Assembly: GCF_015690345.1 (NCBI RefSeq)
Contig: NZ_JADPUN010000144.1
Location: 33,188 to 97,187, forward strand
Direction: 5' to 3'
Length of the DNA stretch: 64,000 nucleotides
DNA from: Plantactinospora alkalitolerans
Lineage (GTDB): Bacteria; Actinomycetota; Actinomycetes; Mycobacteriales; Micromonosporaceae
The notes under the pieces were generated by a model. That model was not told the origin of the DNA. It did no database searches and saw only the letters and a list, made by a program, of their open reading frames with translations. How positions within the stretch are numbered: position 1 is the first letter of the stretch; each line of letters opens with the position of its first letter. Both the position numbers and the translations under genes were made by a program. Below, in pieces: positions 28,606-36,900 of this stretch.

Positions 28606-29187
28606 ATGGCCCGCAGCAGAACCCGTGCCGAGATCCTGGCTGTCGCGGCCCGGCAGTTCGCCCGGGTCGGCTTCAAGGGCACGTCCCTGCACGACATCGC
28701 GGTCGAGGTGGGCTGCTCGAAGGCCACGCTGCTGTACCACTTCGACAGCAAGGAAGCCATCCTGCTGGCCCTGGTCGCGCCCGCCGCGGGGGACCTGGTC
28801 GACCTCGACACCAGGATCGACGGGCTCGACGCCGCCGCCGCCCAGGAGGCCGCCATCGAGGGCTTCGTCGAGCTGGTGCTCGCCTACCGGCGGGAGATCG
28901 CGCTCATCTACGACGATCTTCCACACCTGCTCGAACAGCCCGCCTTCGCGAGCCTGCAACCCGTCACCGCGCGGCTGATCGACAACTTCGCCGGGCGGTC
29001 GACGGATCCGGCGGCCCGGATCGCCGCCGAGGTGATGCTCGGCGGGATCGCCGCGATCGCCATCGACCACACCGAGGACGACGCCACGGAACTCCGCCCG
29101 GCCCTGGTCCGGGTGGCCCGACGCGCACTCCTGCCCGACGCCGCTCCCGACACCTCCACCCGTGACCTCCGATCCATGACCTCCTGA
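28606..29187 (+). CDS. TetR/AcrR-family transcriptional regulator
   Basis: 193 residues. The N-terminal helix-turn-helix spans about residues 6-52, with the family pattern [20 protein letters not shown], then [20 protein letters not shown]. The C-terminal half is a helical ligand-binding region. GGAGGTGAGCAC precedes the ATG. The MMPL exporter follows 61 bp later on the same strand, so the regulator probably represses both genes and is relieved by an export substrate. Two palindromic operators lie upstream. The inducer cannot be told from the sequence. Confidence 0.93.
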   Translation: MARSRTRAEILAVAARQFARVGFKGTSLHDIAVEVGCSKATLLYHFDSKEAILLALVAPAAGDLVDLDTRIDGLDAAAAQEAAIEGFVELVLAYRREIALIYDDLPHLLEQPAFASLQPVTARLIDNFAGRSTDPAARIAAEVMLGGIAAIAIDHTEDDATELRPALVRVARRALLPDAAPDTSTRDLRSMTS

Positions 29188-29248
29188 CACCGCTCCACCA
29201 CCCCTGAAAAGCCTGGAACGCCTCACCCCTCGACCGAAGGAAACGACA

Positions 29249-31507
29249 ATGGCGACCCTCCTCTACCGACTTGGCCGGGCCTCGTTCCGGCGCCGCCGGC
29301 TCGTGGTGGTCCTCTGGCTCGTCCTGCTGGCCGCGCTCGGCGGGGCGGCCGTGGCCTTCATGGGCCCGACGTCGACCAACTTCTCGATCCCCGGCACCGA
29401 GTCCCAGCACGCGATCGACGCACTGAAGCGGGAGTTCCCCGAGGCGAGCGGCGCCACCGGCACCATCCTTGTGGCCGCGCCCGAGGGCCAGCAGCTCACC
29501 GCGCCGGAACGGCAGGCGGCAGTGGCCGACCTCGTACGCGAGGCGTCGGCACTGCCCGGCGCGGTGGGTGCGCTCGACCCGTTCACCACCGGGGCCGTGT
29601 CGCAGGACCGCCGGTACGCGCTGATCCAGGTGCAGTTCGCCGACCAGGCCGACGAGATCACCGAGGCGCAGCGGCACGCGTACGGGGAGAGCGGCTCGGC
29701 CGCGACGGCGGCGGGCCTACGGGTGGAGCACGGCGGCGAGGTGATGTCCAGCGTTCCCCCCGAGATCGGCGGCACCGAGGGCATCGGCGTGGTGATCGCC
29801 CTGGTCGTGCTGGTCGTGACGCTGGGATCACTGGTCGCGGCCGGAATGACGATGCTCAACGCGCTGATCGGGGTCGGCGCCGGAATGGCCGGGCTGTACG
29901 CACTGAGCAACACCATCGAGCTGACCAGCACCGCACCGGTACTCGCGCTCATGCTCGGCCTGGCGGTCGGAATCGACTACTCGCTCTTCATCACCTCGCG
30001 GTACCGGCAGAACCTGCTGGAGGGGCTGGCGCCCGAGGAGGCGGCCGGGCGGGCGATCGGCACCGCCGGTTCGGCAGTACTGTTCGCCGGGGTCACCGTC
30101 GTCATCGCGCTGGCCGGACTGGCCGTGGTCAACATCCCGTTCCTGACCATCATGGGACTGGCCGCCGCCGGAACCGTCGCGGTCGCCGTACTCGTCGCGT
30201 TGACGCTGCTTCCCGCGCTGCTCGGCTTCGCCGGCCGGCGCATCCTGCCGCGCCGGCTCCGCAGTGCCGAAACCGGCGCCGGGACGGCCACCGAATCCGG
30301 CACCGAGGGGAACGCCGCCGCGACCGCAGCCGTGGCCGGGCCGGGCCGGACCGAGAGCTTCGGGTTCCGGTGGGCCCGGATCGTCATCCGGTTGCGCGTA
30401 CCGCTGATCCTGGTCGCCGTGCTCGGCCTCGGCGCCCTCGCCATCCCGGCCGCCGACATGCGGGTGGCGCTGCCGGACGCCGGCAGCAGCCCGAAGGGCT
30501 CCCCGGAACGTGAGGCGGCCGACCTGATCACCGCCGGCTTCGGGCCCGGGTTCAACAACCGCCTCGCGCTGGTGGTGTCGAGCGACTCGGCGGCGCGGAC
30601 CGCGTCCGCCGCCCAGGAGGTCACGGCGGCGCTGCAGGGCACCGAGAACCTGCTCGCGGTCAGCCCGCCGAACCTGAGCCGCGACCGGTTGACCGCCCTG
30701 CTGGCGGTCATCCCGACGACCGGCCCGACCGATCCGGCGACCGAGACCCTGGTGCACGAGATCCGGAAGAAGGTCGGACCCGTCGACGGTACGGACGGCG
30801 CCGACGTCGCCCTCACCGGTCAGACGGCGGTCGGCATCGACGTGTCCGAGAAGCTCTCCGACGCGATGCCGTGGTACCTGCTGCTCGTCGTCGGCCTGTC
30901 GGTACTGCTGCTGATGCTGGTCTTCCGGTCCCTGCTGGTGCCGCTGAAGGCGGCGCTGGGCTTCCTGCTCACCGTCGGCGCCACGTTCGGGCTCACCGTG
31001 CTGGTGTTCCAGCAGGGCCATCTGAGCAGCCTGGTCGGGCTGGACACCCCGGGTCCGCTGGTCAGCTTCCTGCCGATCCTGCTGATCGGCATCCTGTTCG
31101 GGCTGGCGATGGACTACGAGGTCTTCCTGGTGTCGCGGATGCGCGAGGACTTCGTACACGGCGACACCCCGACCCAGGCCACCATCAACGGCATGGGCCA
31201 TGGTGGCCGGGTGGTGACCGCCGCCGCGCTCATCATGACCTCGGTCTTCGCCGGCTTCATCCTGCTCGACGATCCGGTGATCAAGTCAATGGGCTTCGCC
31301 CTCGCCGTCGGAGTGGCGATCGACGCGTTCGTGGTCCGGATGACGATCGTCCCGGCGGTCATCTCACTGCTGGGCCGGAGCGCGTGGTGGCTGCCCGGCT
31401 GGTTGTCGAAGATCCTGCCCAACGTGGACATCGAGGGCGAGCGGCTGCGCCAGCACCTGGCGACCGAGCCGGACGCGGCGACCGAGCGGGTACCCGCCGG
31501 GGTCTGA
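29249..31507 (+). CDS. MMPL-family (RND superfamily) transporter
   Basis: 752 residues in the cytoplasmic membrane. The layout is the RND twofold repeat: a first membrane helix (about 17-37), a periplasmic-side loop (about 40-165), a helix bundle (about 175-330), a Ser/Thr/Ala linker, a second single helix near 385-405, a second loop, and a final helix bundle (about 545-720). The GIDYSLFITSRYR motif in the first bundle and AMDYEVFLVSRMRED in the second contain the proton-relay Asp-Tyr pairs of MMPL proteins. Actinobacterial MMPL proteins export lipids or drugs; the substrate here is unknown. It is co-directional with the adjacent tetR gene. The inverted-repeat boundary at 30812 falls inside this gene without disturbing its frame. 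Confidence 0.93.
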   Translation: MATLLYRLGRASFRRRRLVVVLWLVLLAALGGAAVAFMGPTSTNFSIPGTESQHAIDALKREFPEASGATGTILVAAPEGQQLTAPERQAAVADLVREASALPGAVGALDPFTTGAVSQDRRYALIQVQFADQADEITEAQRHAYGESGSAATAAGLRVEHGGEVMSSVPPEIGGTEGIGVVIALVVLVVTLGSLVAAGMTMLNALIGVGAGMAGLYALSNTIELTSTAPVLALMLGLAVGIDYSLFITSRYRQNLLEGLAPEEAAGRAIGTAGSAVLFAGVTVVIALAGLAVVNIPFLTIMGLAAAGTVAVAVLVALTLLPALLGFAGRRILPRRLRSAETGAGTATESGTEGNAAATAAVAGPGRTESFGFRWARIVIRLRVPLILVAVLGLGALAIPAADMRVALPDAGSSPKGSPEREAADLITAGFGPGFNNRLALVVSSDSAARTASAAQEVTAALQGTENLLAVSPPNLSRDRLTALLAVIPTTGPTDPATETLVHEIRKKVGPVDGTDGADVALTGQTAVGIDVSEKLSDAMPWYLLLVVGLSVLLLMLVFRSLLVPLKAALGFLLTVGATFGLTVLVFQQGHLSSLVGLDTPGPLVSFLPILLIGILFGLAMDYEVFLVSRMREDFVHGDTPTQATINGMGHGGRVVTAAALIMTSVFAGFILLDDPVIKSMGFALAVGVAIDAFVVRMTIVPAVISLLGRSAWWLPGWLSKILPNVDIEGERLRQHLATEPDAATERVPAGV

Positions 31508-31564
31508 CCAGGTCTGACCAGGTCTGGCCGAGATCGCCACCAAAAGCTCCCTCAACGCAGAACG

Positions 31565-31607
31565 CCGGACAACCCTCGCACCGCAGGACGGTGCGGGGGT
31601 TGTCCGG
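31565..31607. terminator. Hairpin terminator after the MMPL gene
   Basis: CCGGACAACCCTCGCACC pairs with GGTGCGGGGGTTGTCCGG (18 bp, one G-T pair) around a 7-nt loop, 58 bp after the MMPL stop codon. Confidence 0.72.
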
Positions 31608-31667
31608 TTCGGCGGAGGTCCGATTTGTTCAAGACCCGCTCCGCGAGACTTGCCATCCTTGAGACCC

Positions 31668-32564
31668 ATGAGCGTTGACCTGTCGCGTGCCGCATCCTTC
31701 CTCGCCGGCCATGGCCGGCTGCTCGACCGACGCCGCTTCGAGTTGCTCCTGGGAGAAACGAAGCCGGACGCCGTGCTCGCCGCGCTGGATGGCTACCGAA
31801 ATGGTGACGGCGGTTACGGCTGGGGACTCGAACCCGACCTGCGCGCGCCGGAGAGTCAGCCCGGTGGCGCGTTGCATGCCTTCGAGGTCTTCGAGGACAT
31901 CGCACCCGCGACCACGTCGCGCGCGATCGAGTTGTGCGACTGGTTGGACTCGGTGACGCTGCCCGACGGCGGCCTGCCGTTCGCACTGCCGGTAGTCGAC
32001 GCCAGCGCCTGCGCGCCTTTCTGGGCCGAGGCCGACCACACCGTCTCGGCGCTGCAGAGCACCGCCTTTGCGGCAGGGGCCGCACTACGGGTCGCCGCAC
32101 ACGACCCCGCCGTCACGGCGCACCCCTGGCTGGCCCGCGCCACCCAGTACTGCTTCGATGCCATCGGGGCGCTGGACTCGGCGCCACACGCGATCGCGTT
32201 GGCGTTCGCGGTCCGCTTCCTGGACACCGCGTACGAGCGGTATCCGGCGGCGGCGCCGCTACTGGCGCGACTCGCCCAGTTCGTGCCGGACACCGGACTC
32301 GTTCCGGTCCAGGGCGGCAGCGAAGGCGAGACGATGCGGGCGCTCAGTTTCGCGCCGGTGCCCGGTAGCCCGGCGAGTGCGCTGCTGGGTGACGGCGTGA
32401 TCGACGCCGAGCTGGACAGGCTGGCCACACAGCAGCAGGACGACGGGGGCTGGACGGTCGACTTCGCCAGCAGCTCGCCGGCCGCGACGCTGGAATGGCG
32501 CGGCTACGCGACAGTGGGTGCCGTACTGACCCTGAAACGCGCCGGACGGCTCCGGGCGGGCTGA
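31668..32564 (+). CDS. Alpha/alpha-toroid (prenyltransferase/squalene-cyclase-like fold) protein
   Basis: 298 residues, probably cytosolic. It has QW-type motifs seen in terpene cyclase and prenyltransferase toroids: GDGGYGWGLEPDL near residue 52 and QQQDDGGW near residue 262. The acidic DxDD catalytic motif of squalene cyclases is not visible and at half the usual cyclase length it is more likely a single toroid of unknown function. The ATG at 31668 is preferred to an earlier in-frame start at 31650. It is monocistronic between the MMPL terminator and a convergent small-gene pair. Confidence 0.72.
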   Translation: MSVDLSRAASFLAGHGRLLDRRRFELLLGETKPDAVLAALDGYRNGDGGYGWGLEPDLRAPESQPGGALHAFEVFEDIAPATTSRAIELCDWLDSVTLPDGGLPFALPVVDASACAPFWAEADHTVSALQSTAFAAGAALRVAAHDPAVTAHPWLARATQYCFDAIGALDSAPHAIALAFAVRFLDTAYERYPAAAPLLARLAQFVPDTGLVPVQGGSEGETMRALSFAPVPGSPASALLGDGVIDAELDRLATQQQDDGGWTVDFASSSPAATLEWRGYATVGAVLTLKRAGRLRAG

Positions 32565-32609
32565 GCGGGGAGAGGGCTCTCGGCGGCCACAGCGAACCTG
32601 ACCCGCAGG

Positions 32610-32936
32610 CTATCCATCCAGGTTCTGCGGCCCGGCGCCGTGCGGGGACGCGGACGGTCCGTCTGGACGGGTGGCCGGATCGACCAGGAGGATTCCGTGC
32701 CAGAGATCGAACAGGTCGCTGGGCGGCACCCGGACCGGCACGCCACAGGCTTCGAGGAACGCCCGAAGGCTCGCCCGCCGGCTCGCGCACGGGTAGCGGA
32801 CGCCACAGGCGCAGATTCCGTCGTCCGCCGGCCGGTGTCGCTCGTGCAGGGCGTACGCCAATCGCCAGATCGTCGGCAGCGGGCAGCCCGGCGGCGGCTC
32901 GGCGGGTGGATCATCCGGGTCGAACGGCAACCTCAT
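32610..32936 (-). CDS. Small cysteine-containing protein, second gene of a pair
   Basis: 108 residues, unknown function. It has CACGVRYPC near residue 42 and resembles in style its upstream neighbour: both carry a CxxC-(G/R)xxxPC motif. Its ATG overlaps the upstream stop codon (TGATG), so translation is probably coupled. The pair lies divergently from an XRE/DUF5753 regulator; such small-gene pairs are, to my knowledge, frequent beside these regulators in Micromonosporaceae, but no role has been shown. Confidence 0.7.
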   Translation of the reverse strand: MRLPFDPDDPPAEPPPGCPLPTIWRLAYALHERHRPADDGICACGVRYPCASRRASLRAFLEACGVPVRVPPSDLFDLWHGILLVDPATRPDGPSASPHGAGPQNLDG

Positions 32937-33244
32937 CAGCCGCCTCCGGTGGTCGGCAACAGTCCGAGTCGGCGCTGCCAGGCATAGGTAAGTAGTGGCG
33001 TGATCCGGACCAGCATCGCCGGCACCCGCCGCGCCGGGATCGGCGCCAACACCGGCAGACCCAGGTCGACCAGCCGATTGGCCGCCGCGTTCGCGGGCGG
33101 GCACGGCCCGCTGGTCCGGCAGGCCGGACAGATTCCGCTGTCCCGATCGGGTACGTGCGCGGCGAGCGTCGCGTGTGCCGCCTCGGCGTCGGCGTCGGCG
33201 CTCGTCCTGGACTGGTAGGTCGTCCTGGACTGGTAGATGGTCAT
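32936..33244 (-). CDS. Small cysteine-containing protein, first gene of a pair
   Basis: 102 residues, unknown function. The motif CPACRTSGPCPP near residue 39 is a possible metal or redox site. The C-terminal part is hydrophobic and basic (LPVLAPIPARRVPAMLVR), which may associate with a membrane or partner. The N-terminal TIYQSRTTYQSRT is a short duplication (direct repeat at about 33215-33238). It overlaps the next gene by one base and reads away from the XRE regulator. Confidence 0.68.
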   Translation of the reverse strand: MTIYQSRTTYQSRTSADADAEAAHATLAAHVPDRDSGICPACRTSGPCPPANAAANRLVDLGLPVLAPIPARRVPAMLVRITPLLTYAWQRRLGLLPTTGGG

Positions 33245-33384
33245 CGGCTGCCCTCCGCGACGAGGGTGGGCACCCGGCCGCAGCAGCCCGCCACTCCCTC
33301 GGGGGAAGGAAGTACGGGTTCAGCGGGCCGTGCCGTCGGCGACCGGGTGCCCACCCGGCTGGTGCCGATGCCGCGCCGTTCGGG

Positions 33385-33579
33385 TCAGCGCGGCACCGGG
33401 TCCGGGCCGATCGGGAGCCAGGCCGGACGGGGTACGCCACACCGGGTGGCGTGAACACCGTCGTCGACGGACGCGTGGTACACAGACGGGGAGTCGTTCC
33501 CCGGGACGTGGTCCATCGCGATTGCTCCCTCTCGACTCGTTGCCGGATCGGGGTGGGCACTGGCTGCCAAACCGACCAC
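33385..33579 (-). CDS. Doubtful small protein upstream of the pair
   Basis: 64 codons, or 43 from an internal ATG. The segment MDHVPGNDSPSVYHASVDDG followed by VHATRCG looks protein-like and has a GGGAGCAATCGCG stretch upstream of the internal ATG. Length and isolation make it uncertain; it may be chance. Confidence 0.3.
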   Translation of the reverse strand: MVGLAASAHPDPATSREGAIAMDHVPGNDSPSVYHASVDDGVHATRCGVPRPAWLPIGPDPVPR

Positions 33580-33640
33580 CCCGATCCGGATCTTCCACTC
33601 CCGCCGATCACCTCAGGTGACGACAGTCACACAGACAGCA

Positions 33641-33672
33641 TGCACAGCAATTGCTCATTGTGCAATCTTGCA
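33641..33672. promoter_or_regulatory. TGCA-rich operator-like cluster before the XRE gene
   Basis: TGCACA (33641-33646) and TGTGCA (33659-33664) form an inverted repeat around AGCAATTGCT (33646-33655), and TGCAATCTTGCA continues to 33672. The region is AT-richer than its surroundings and 60-90 bp upstream of the XRE start, so it is a good place for autoregulatory binding. Confidence 0.45.
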
Positions 33673-33731
33673 TCGACGCTTTTCTTGCGTCATGCTGATT
33701 GTCGGTCTAATCAGGATCGAGGGAGTTCGTC

Positions 33732-34586
33732 ATGCCGAACGAGCAGGCCTTCACGCTGCGGGCGCAGTGGCTTGGCCAGCAACTCCGTGAGATGCGTGAG
33801 ACGGCGAAGCTGACGCTCAAGGAGGTCGGCGACTTCGTCAAGCGCAACCCGTCGACGGTCAGCCGTATCGAGTCCGGCATGCTCCCGGCTCGGGTGCCCG
33901 AGGTGCTGGCGTACCTCGACATCTGCGGAGTCGACGACCGGAAGCGTCGCGACGACCTCAAGACGATGTCCGAGGACGCGTGGCAGAAGGGCTGGTGGGA
34001 CGGCTTCAGTTCCGACGTCGCCGCCTCGCTGATCGACTGGATCTGGCTGGAGAGCCGGGCGGCCGAGATCTACTCGTTCCAGGTCGGCGTGCTGCCCGGC
34101 CTCTTGCAGACCCGCGACTACGCGGAGGCGCTCATCCGCGCAGCGCACGTCGACGTGGGTGAAGAGCAGATCGCCCGCTTCGTCGAGCTGCGGATGACCC
34201 GACAGCAGCGGCTGGACGGGGATGATCCGGTCCGGCTATGCGCCATCATCGAAGAGGGCGCCCTGCGGCGGCTGGTCGGCGGCCCTGAGGTGATGCTGGC
34301 GCAGCTCGCCCACCTACGCGAAGTCGCCCGCCATCGACACGTCGAGATCCTGGTTCTGCCCGCTGACGCGGGCGCGCATGCCAGCCCGAATGGTGCCTTC
34401 GACGTGTTCCGGATGCGTCCGCCTTACCCGTTCGCGGGCTGCATCTCCACCCCCGCCGGAACTCTCGTGGTGGAAGGTGACAAGGCCGAGGCGCTGCTCC
34501 AGAAGTACGATCGGTTGCGCGGCGTGGCACTGCAGGAGAAGGCCACACTCGCGTTCCTAGCCGATATGGAAGCGCGTCTGGAGTGA
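33732..34586 (+). CDS. XRE-family regulator with DUF5753 (Scr1-type antitoxin-like)
   Basis: 284 residues. The N-terminal XRE helix-turn-helix spans about residues 12-65 (LGQQLREMRETAKLTLKEVG, then NPSTVSRIESG). The rest is the DUF5753 domain, with typical FQVGVLPGLLQTRDYAEALI and RQQRLDGDDP segments. These proteins pair with DUF397 proteins in Streptomyces and relatives (for example BldB/WhiJ-type systems and Scr1/Scr2), acting on development or antibiotic regulation. GAGGGAG precedes the ATG. The DUF397 gene starts 6 bp after the stop codon, so the two form an operon. Confidence 0.92.
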   Translation: MPNEQAFTLRAQWLGQQLREMRETAKLTLKEVGDFVKRNPSTVSRIESGMLPARVPEVLAYLDICGVDDRKRRDDLKTMSEDAWQKGWWDGFSSDVAASLIDWIWLESRAAEIYSFQVGVLPGLLQTRDYAEALIRAAHVDVGEEQIARFVELRMTRQQRLDGDDPVRLCAIIEEGALRRLVGGPEVMLAQLAHLREVARHRHVEILVLPADAGAHASPNGAFDVFRMRPPYPFAGCISTPAGTLVVEGDKAEALLQKYDRLRGVALQEKATLAFLADMEARLE

Positions 34587-34592
34587 GCAAAC

Positions 34593-34832
34593 ATGGCGCA
34601 ACACGACGCAGCGCGGGCCGTCGCGCTGTCCGAGGTGGCCTGGAACGTCAGCAGCAGAAGCGGCAACGGCGACGGAAACTGTGTGGAGGCCGGGCCGGTG
34701 CTGGACGGCAGTGGTCGGGTCGCCGTCCGGGACAGCAAGGACCGCGATGGCGCCGTACTCGTCTATGCTGGCCCCGGCTGGACCAGCTTCCTCACCGCGC
34801 TCAAGCACGACGGCCTCACGCCGACCGCTTGA
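34593..34832 (+). CDS. DUF397-domain protein (Scr2/WhiJ-partner type)
   Basis: 79 residues. The DUF397 signature is clear: W-N-V-S-S-R-S followed by GNCVEAG, VAVRDSKDRDG and GWTSFLTALK. These small acidic proteins counteract the DNA-binding DUF5753 partner encoded just upstream. The stop codon overlaps a TTG that may start the next gene. Confidence 0.92.
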   Translation: MAQHDAARAVALSEVAWNVSSRSGNGDGNCVEAGPVLDGSGRVAVRDSKDRDGAVLVYAGPGWTSFLTALKHDGLTPTA

Positions 34833-35269
34833 GCGCGACCCGGCCCTCCGGCGATCGCGGCGCCGACCGCGTGGCTGGCGGGGACGCCGCGCGCACGGCG
34901 GAGGGGATCGGGGAGTGGGATGCCGAAATCTCGGCGGTCAGCGAGTTCGCGGAGTGCTACAGCCACGACTATCTGCGGCACGACGCGCATCTGCGGCACA
35001 TGGACCTGCTCGCGAGGGCGGGTCGGCTCGAAGAGCTGGCCGCGCGGGGTACAACGGACGTCCACGCGCGACGCCGGCTGGATCGGTTCCTCTACGAGCA
35101 GGACCGCGACGGCGACCTGCGGCACCGCGCCCGGCACGGAGACAGGTACGCCCTGTACATGCTCGTGCGCCTGCTCCGCGAGCGAGGCGACCAGTCTGCT
35201 GCCCGGCAGGCGGTAGTCGATATCGATGCGACGGACACCTACGCATCGGAGCTGGCAGAGCAGCCCTGA
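34829..35269 (+). CDS. Short helical-repeat protein, possibly a decayed TPR-like tail
   Basis: 146 residues if translation begins at the TTG that overlaps the DUF397 stop (TTGA); a GTG at 34871 is an alternative. From about residue 60 it reads as degenerate helical repeats (LLARAGRLEELAARG, FLYEQDRDGDLRHRA, MLVRLLRERGDQSAARQA) like those that end actinobacterial NTPase/TPR regulators. It could be a third component of the XRE-DUF397 operon or a remnant of a longer protein whose front part is lost. The frame is well kept, which argues for some function. Confidence 0.6.
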   Translation: MSATRPSGDRGADRVAGGDAARTAEGIGEWDAEISAVSEFAECYSHDYLRHDAHLRHMDLLARAGRLEELAARGTTDVHARRRLDRFLYEQDRDGDLRHRARHGDRYALYMLVRLLRERGDQSAARQAVVDIDATDTYASELAEQP

Positions 35270-36019
35270 TCAGACCGTCCAGATCAGACAGAACGGCTTG
35301 CCGGCCGGATCGGCGTAGACGCGCCAGTCCGGGCCGGCGCCGTCCAGTCGGGTGGCACCGATGTCGAGAGCGGCCCGCTCCGCCGCGTCCACGTCCACGT
35401 CCTGGACGATCACGTCGAGGTGGATCTGCTGCGGGTACGCCGGATCCGGCCAGCGTGGCGCGGTGTACTGCTCCACCTGCTGGAACATCACCGGCTGCGC
35501 GCCGTCCTCGCCGATCATGGCGATCCCGTCCGCCTCGTACGTCACGGGCTTGCCGAGCAGCTCCGCGTAGAAGTGGCTCAACGCCTTCGCGTCGGGGCAG
35601 TCGAGCATGACGGCCATCAGGGTGGTTCGCGGATCGTCCGGGTTGACGCACAGGTCGAACGGGTGGCCGGCCGGGTCGGCCAGCGTGTGCCACCGTTCGT
35701 TGCGGCGAAGCAGGGTGGCGCCGAGCTGCTGGGCGTGTTCCGCCGCCGCATCGATGTCCGGTACCCGGAAGTCGAGGTGGGCCTGCTGCGGACGGTCCTG
35801 GTCCGGCCAGTGCGGCGCTATGTGGTCGGTGGCCTGTTGCAGGCCGATCCGCCAGCCGTCACCGGAGTTGAGCGCGATCCAGTCGTCGTCGGCGCCGTGG
35901 GGCTCGCGCCGCCAACCGGCGAGCTGCTCGTAGAACGTGGCCAGGAGGTCGATGTCCGGGGCGTCCAGCGTCACGGCCCGCAGTGAGCCGATCGCCCGCA
36001 GGTACGGTTCGGAGGTCAT
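35270..36019 (-). CDS. Two-domain VOC (glyoxalase/bleomycin resistance-like) protein
   Basis: 249 residues, cytosolic. Two tandem VOC domains, about residues 8-122 and 130-248, each with a conserved end (HTLADPAGHPFDLCV and VYADPAGKPFCLIWTV). In these pseudo-symmetric proteins the two modules build one metal or ligand pocket. The substrate is unknown; the Glx-I catalytic set is not recognisable, so it may bind or sequester a small molecule. The ATG at 36019 follows AGGAT-type spacing and is preferred to a start at 36055. It ends directly beside the stop of the helical-repeat gene (convergent). Confidence 0.85.
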   Translation of the reverse strand: MTSEPYLRAIGSLRAVTLDAPDIDLLATFYEQLAGWRREPHGADDDWIALNSGDGWRIGLQQATDHIAPHWPDQDRPQQAHLDFRVPDIDAAAEHAQQLGATLLRRNERWHTLADPAGHPFDLCVNPDDPRTTLMAVMLDCPDAKALSHFYAELLGKPVTYEADGIAMIGEDGAQPVMFQQVEQYTAPRWPDPAYPQQIHLDVIVQDVDVDAAERAALDIGATRLDGAGPDWRVYADPAGKPFCLIWTV

Positions 36020-36099
36020 GCCCCGATCCTGCCGACCCTGAGGCCAAACCGCCACGCGACACCGGCGTCGACGGTCGGTTCTGAGCGGGTTGCCGGAGG

Positions 36100-36846
36100 T
36101 TACGCACCTGGCGCGGCGGTGCCACCCGAGCTTGCTTCGGACTTCGTGTAGAGGACCTCGCGCGCCTGTTCCGCGGCCCGGAGGATGCTGTCGCTGATGA
36201 AGCCGCTGAACCGGGCGATGTTCTCCAGACGGGTGGCGGCCGGACTGTCGCGGCCGAGGACGGTCACTCCCTGCCGCGCGATCTCGGCGACCTGGGCGAT
36301 GCCACGGGCGCTGGCGATCGTCGACTGGTACCAGACGTCGTCGTCGACGAAGTAGCGCTCGCGACGGCGTTCGTCGCGTTCCCGGCGGATGAGGCCCTGA
36401 ACTTCGAGGAACGCGATCGCCTTGGAGACGGACGCCGGGCTGACCTGGAGGTGCTGGACGAGTTCGGACGCGGTGAGGCTGCCCGCGTCGGCGGTGAAGA
36501 GGCAGGTCAGCACCCGAGCCATCATCTTGGGCAGGCCCTGTTGCATCAGGAGGGTGGTGAACGCCTCCTCGTACTCGCGCATGGCCTCGTCGTCGCGCCC
36601 CCGGCCGTGGGTCGGCGCCCCCTGCCCTCGGGGCGCGCTGTGCCTGCGCCGGTGGGCGCGGCGTTCGGTGGCGCGGTGGGCCAGGTCGGCGCGGTAGGCG
36701 GTGGGGCCCCCGTTGCGCATCACCTCACGCGTGATCGTCGAGGTGGGGCGGTCGAGACGTCGGGCGATCTCCGCGTAGGCAAGGCCGTCGGCCAGTCCCA
36801 GCGCGATCTGCTGACGTTCCTGCTGGATGAGTCTGCCTCCCGGCAC
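36100..36846 (-). CDS. GbsR/MarR-family regulator with N-terminal IS30-type helix-turn-helix
   Basis: 248 residues from a GTG preceded by GAAGGGAG at six bases; an ATG at 36927 would add 27 residues and is less likely. Residues 1-50 (PGGRLIQQERQQIALGLADG, then EIARRLDRPTSTITREV) form a helix-turn-helix like that of IS30 transposases. Residues about 90-170 are a MarR/GbsR winged helix (SLTASELVQHLQVSPASVSK). This double-HTH architecture is a known actinobacterial regulator group. It is divergent from a DUF4097 protein and hydrolase, and the shared intergenic region has repeated GCAACG/CGTTGC sites that could be its operator. Confidence 0.88.
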   Translation of the reverse strand: MPGGRLIQQERQQIALGLADGLAYAEIARRLDRPTSTITREVMRNGGPTAYRADLAHRATERRAHRRRHSAPRGQGAPTHGRGRDDEAMREYEEAFTTLLMQQGLPKMMARVLTCLFTADAGSLTASELVQHLQVSPASVSKAIAFLEVQGLIRRERDERRRERYFVDDDVWYQSTIASARGIAQVAEIARQGVTVLGRDSPAATRLENIARFSGFISDSILRAAEQAREVLYTKSEASSGGTAAPGA

Positions 36847-36900
36847 CGAGAACTCCCTTCGCGCTTTCCTGGTGCCGCCAGCGTAGCGTTCACCCACAGC

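Larger units (their letters stand above)
15407..30812. repeat. Right arm of the perfect inverted repeat
   Basis: Reverse complement of 1-15406. This arm continues without a break into unique sequence: the MMPL gene at 29249-31507 is intact across the arm boundary at 30812. Its gene order (ponA start, DUF5318, padR, ino1 and onward) fits known actinobacterial synteny, so it is probably the authentic locus. The centre is GACCGG|CCGGTC at 15401-15412. Confidence 0.97.
33245..33731. other. 487-bp divergent intergenic region upstream of XRE regulator
   Basis: It separates the small-gene pair from the XRE gene. A possible 64-codon frame lies at 33385-33579 on the minus strand (contains YHASVDDGVHATRCG), which could be a small gene or a decayed one. 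An operator-like cluster is annotated separately. Nothing else convincing is seen. Confidence 0.5.

Noticed and set aside
1..30812. Composite transposon or inverted IS pair
   Set aside because: No transposase or IS end is present; the arms are joined directly and consist of ordinary chromosomal genes.
31501..31527. GGTCTGACCA tandem repeats after the MMPL stop
   Set aside because: Two and a half short copies only, with no adjacent feature; likely slippage.
36100..36846. Possible IS30 transposase remnant
   Set aside because: Only the helix-turn-helix resembles IS30; there is no DDE domain or terminal inverted repeat, and the rest is a MarR/GbsR regulator.
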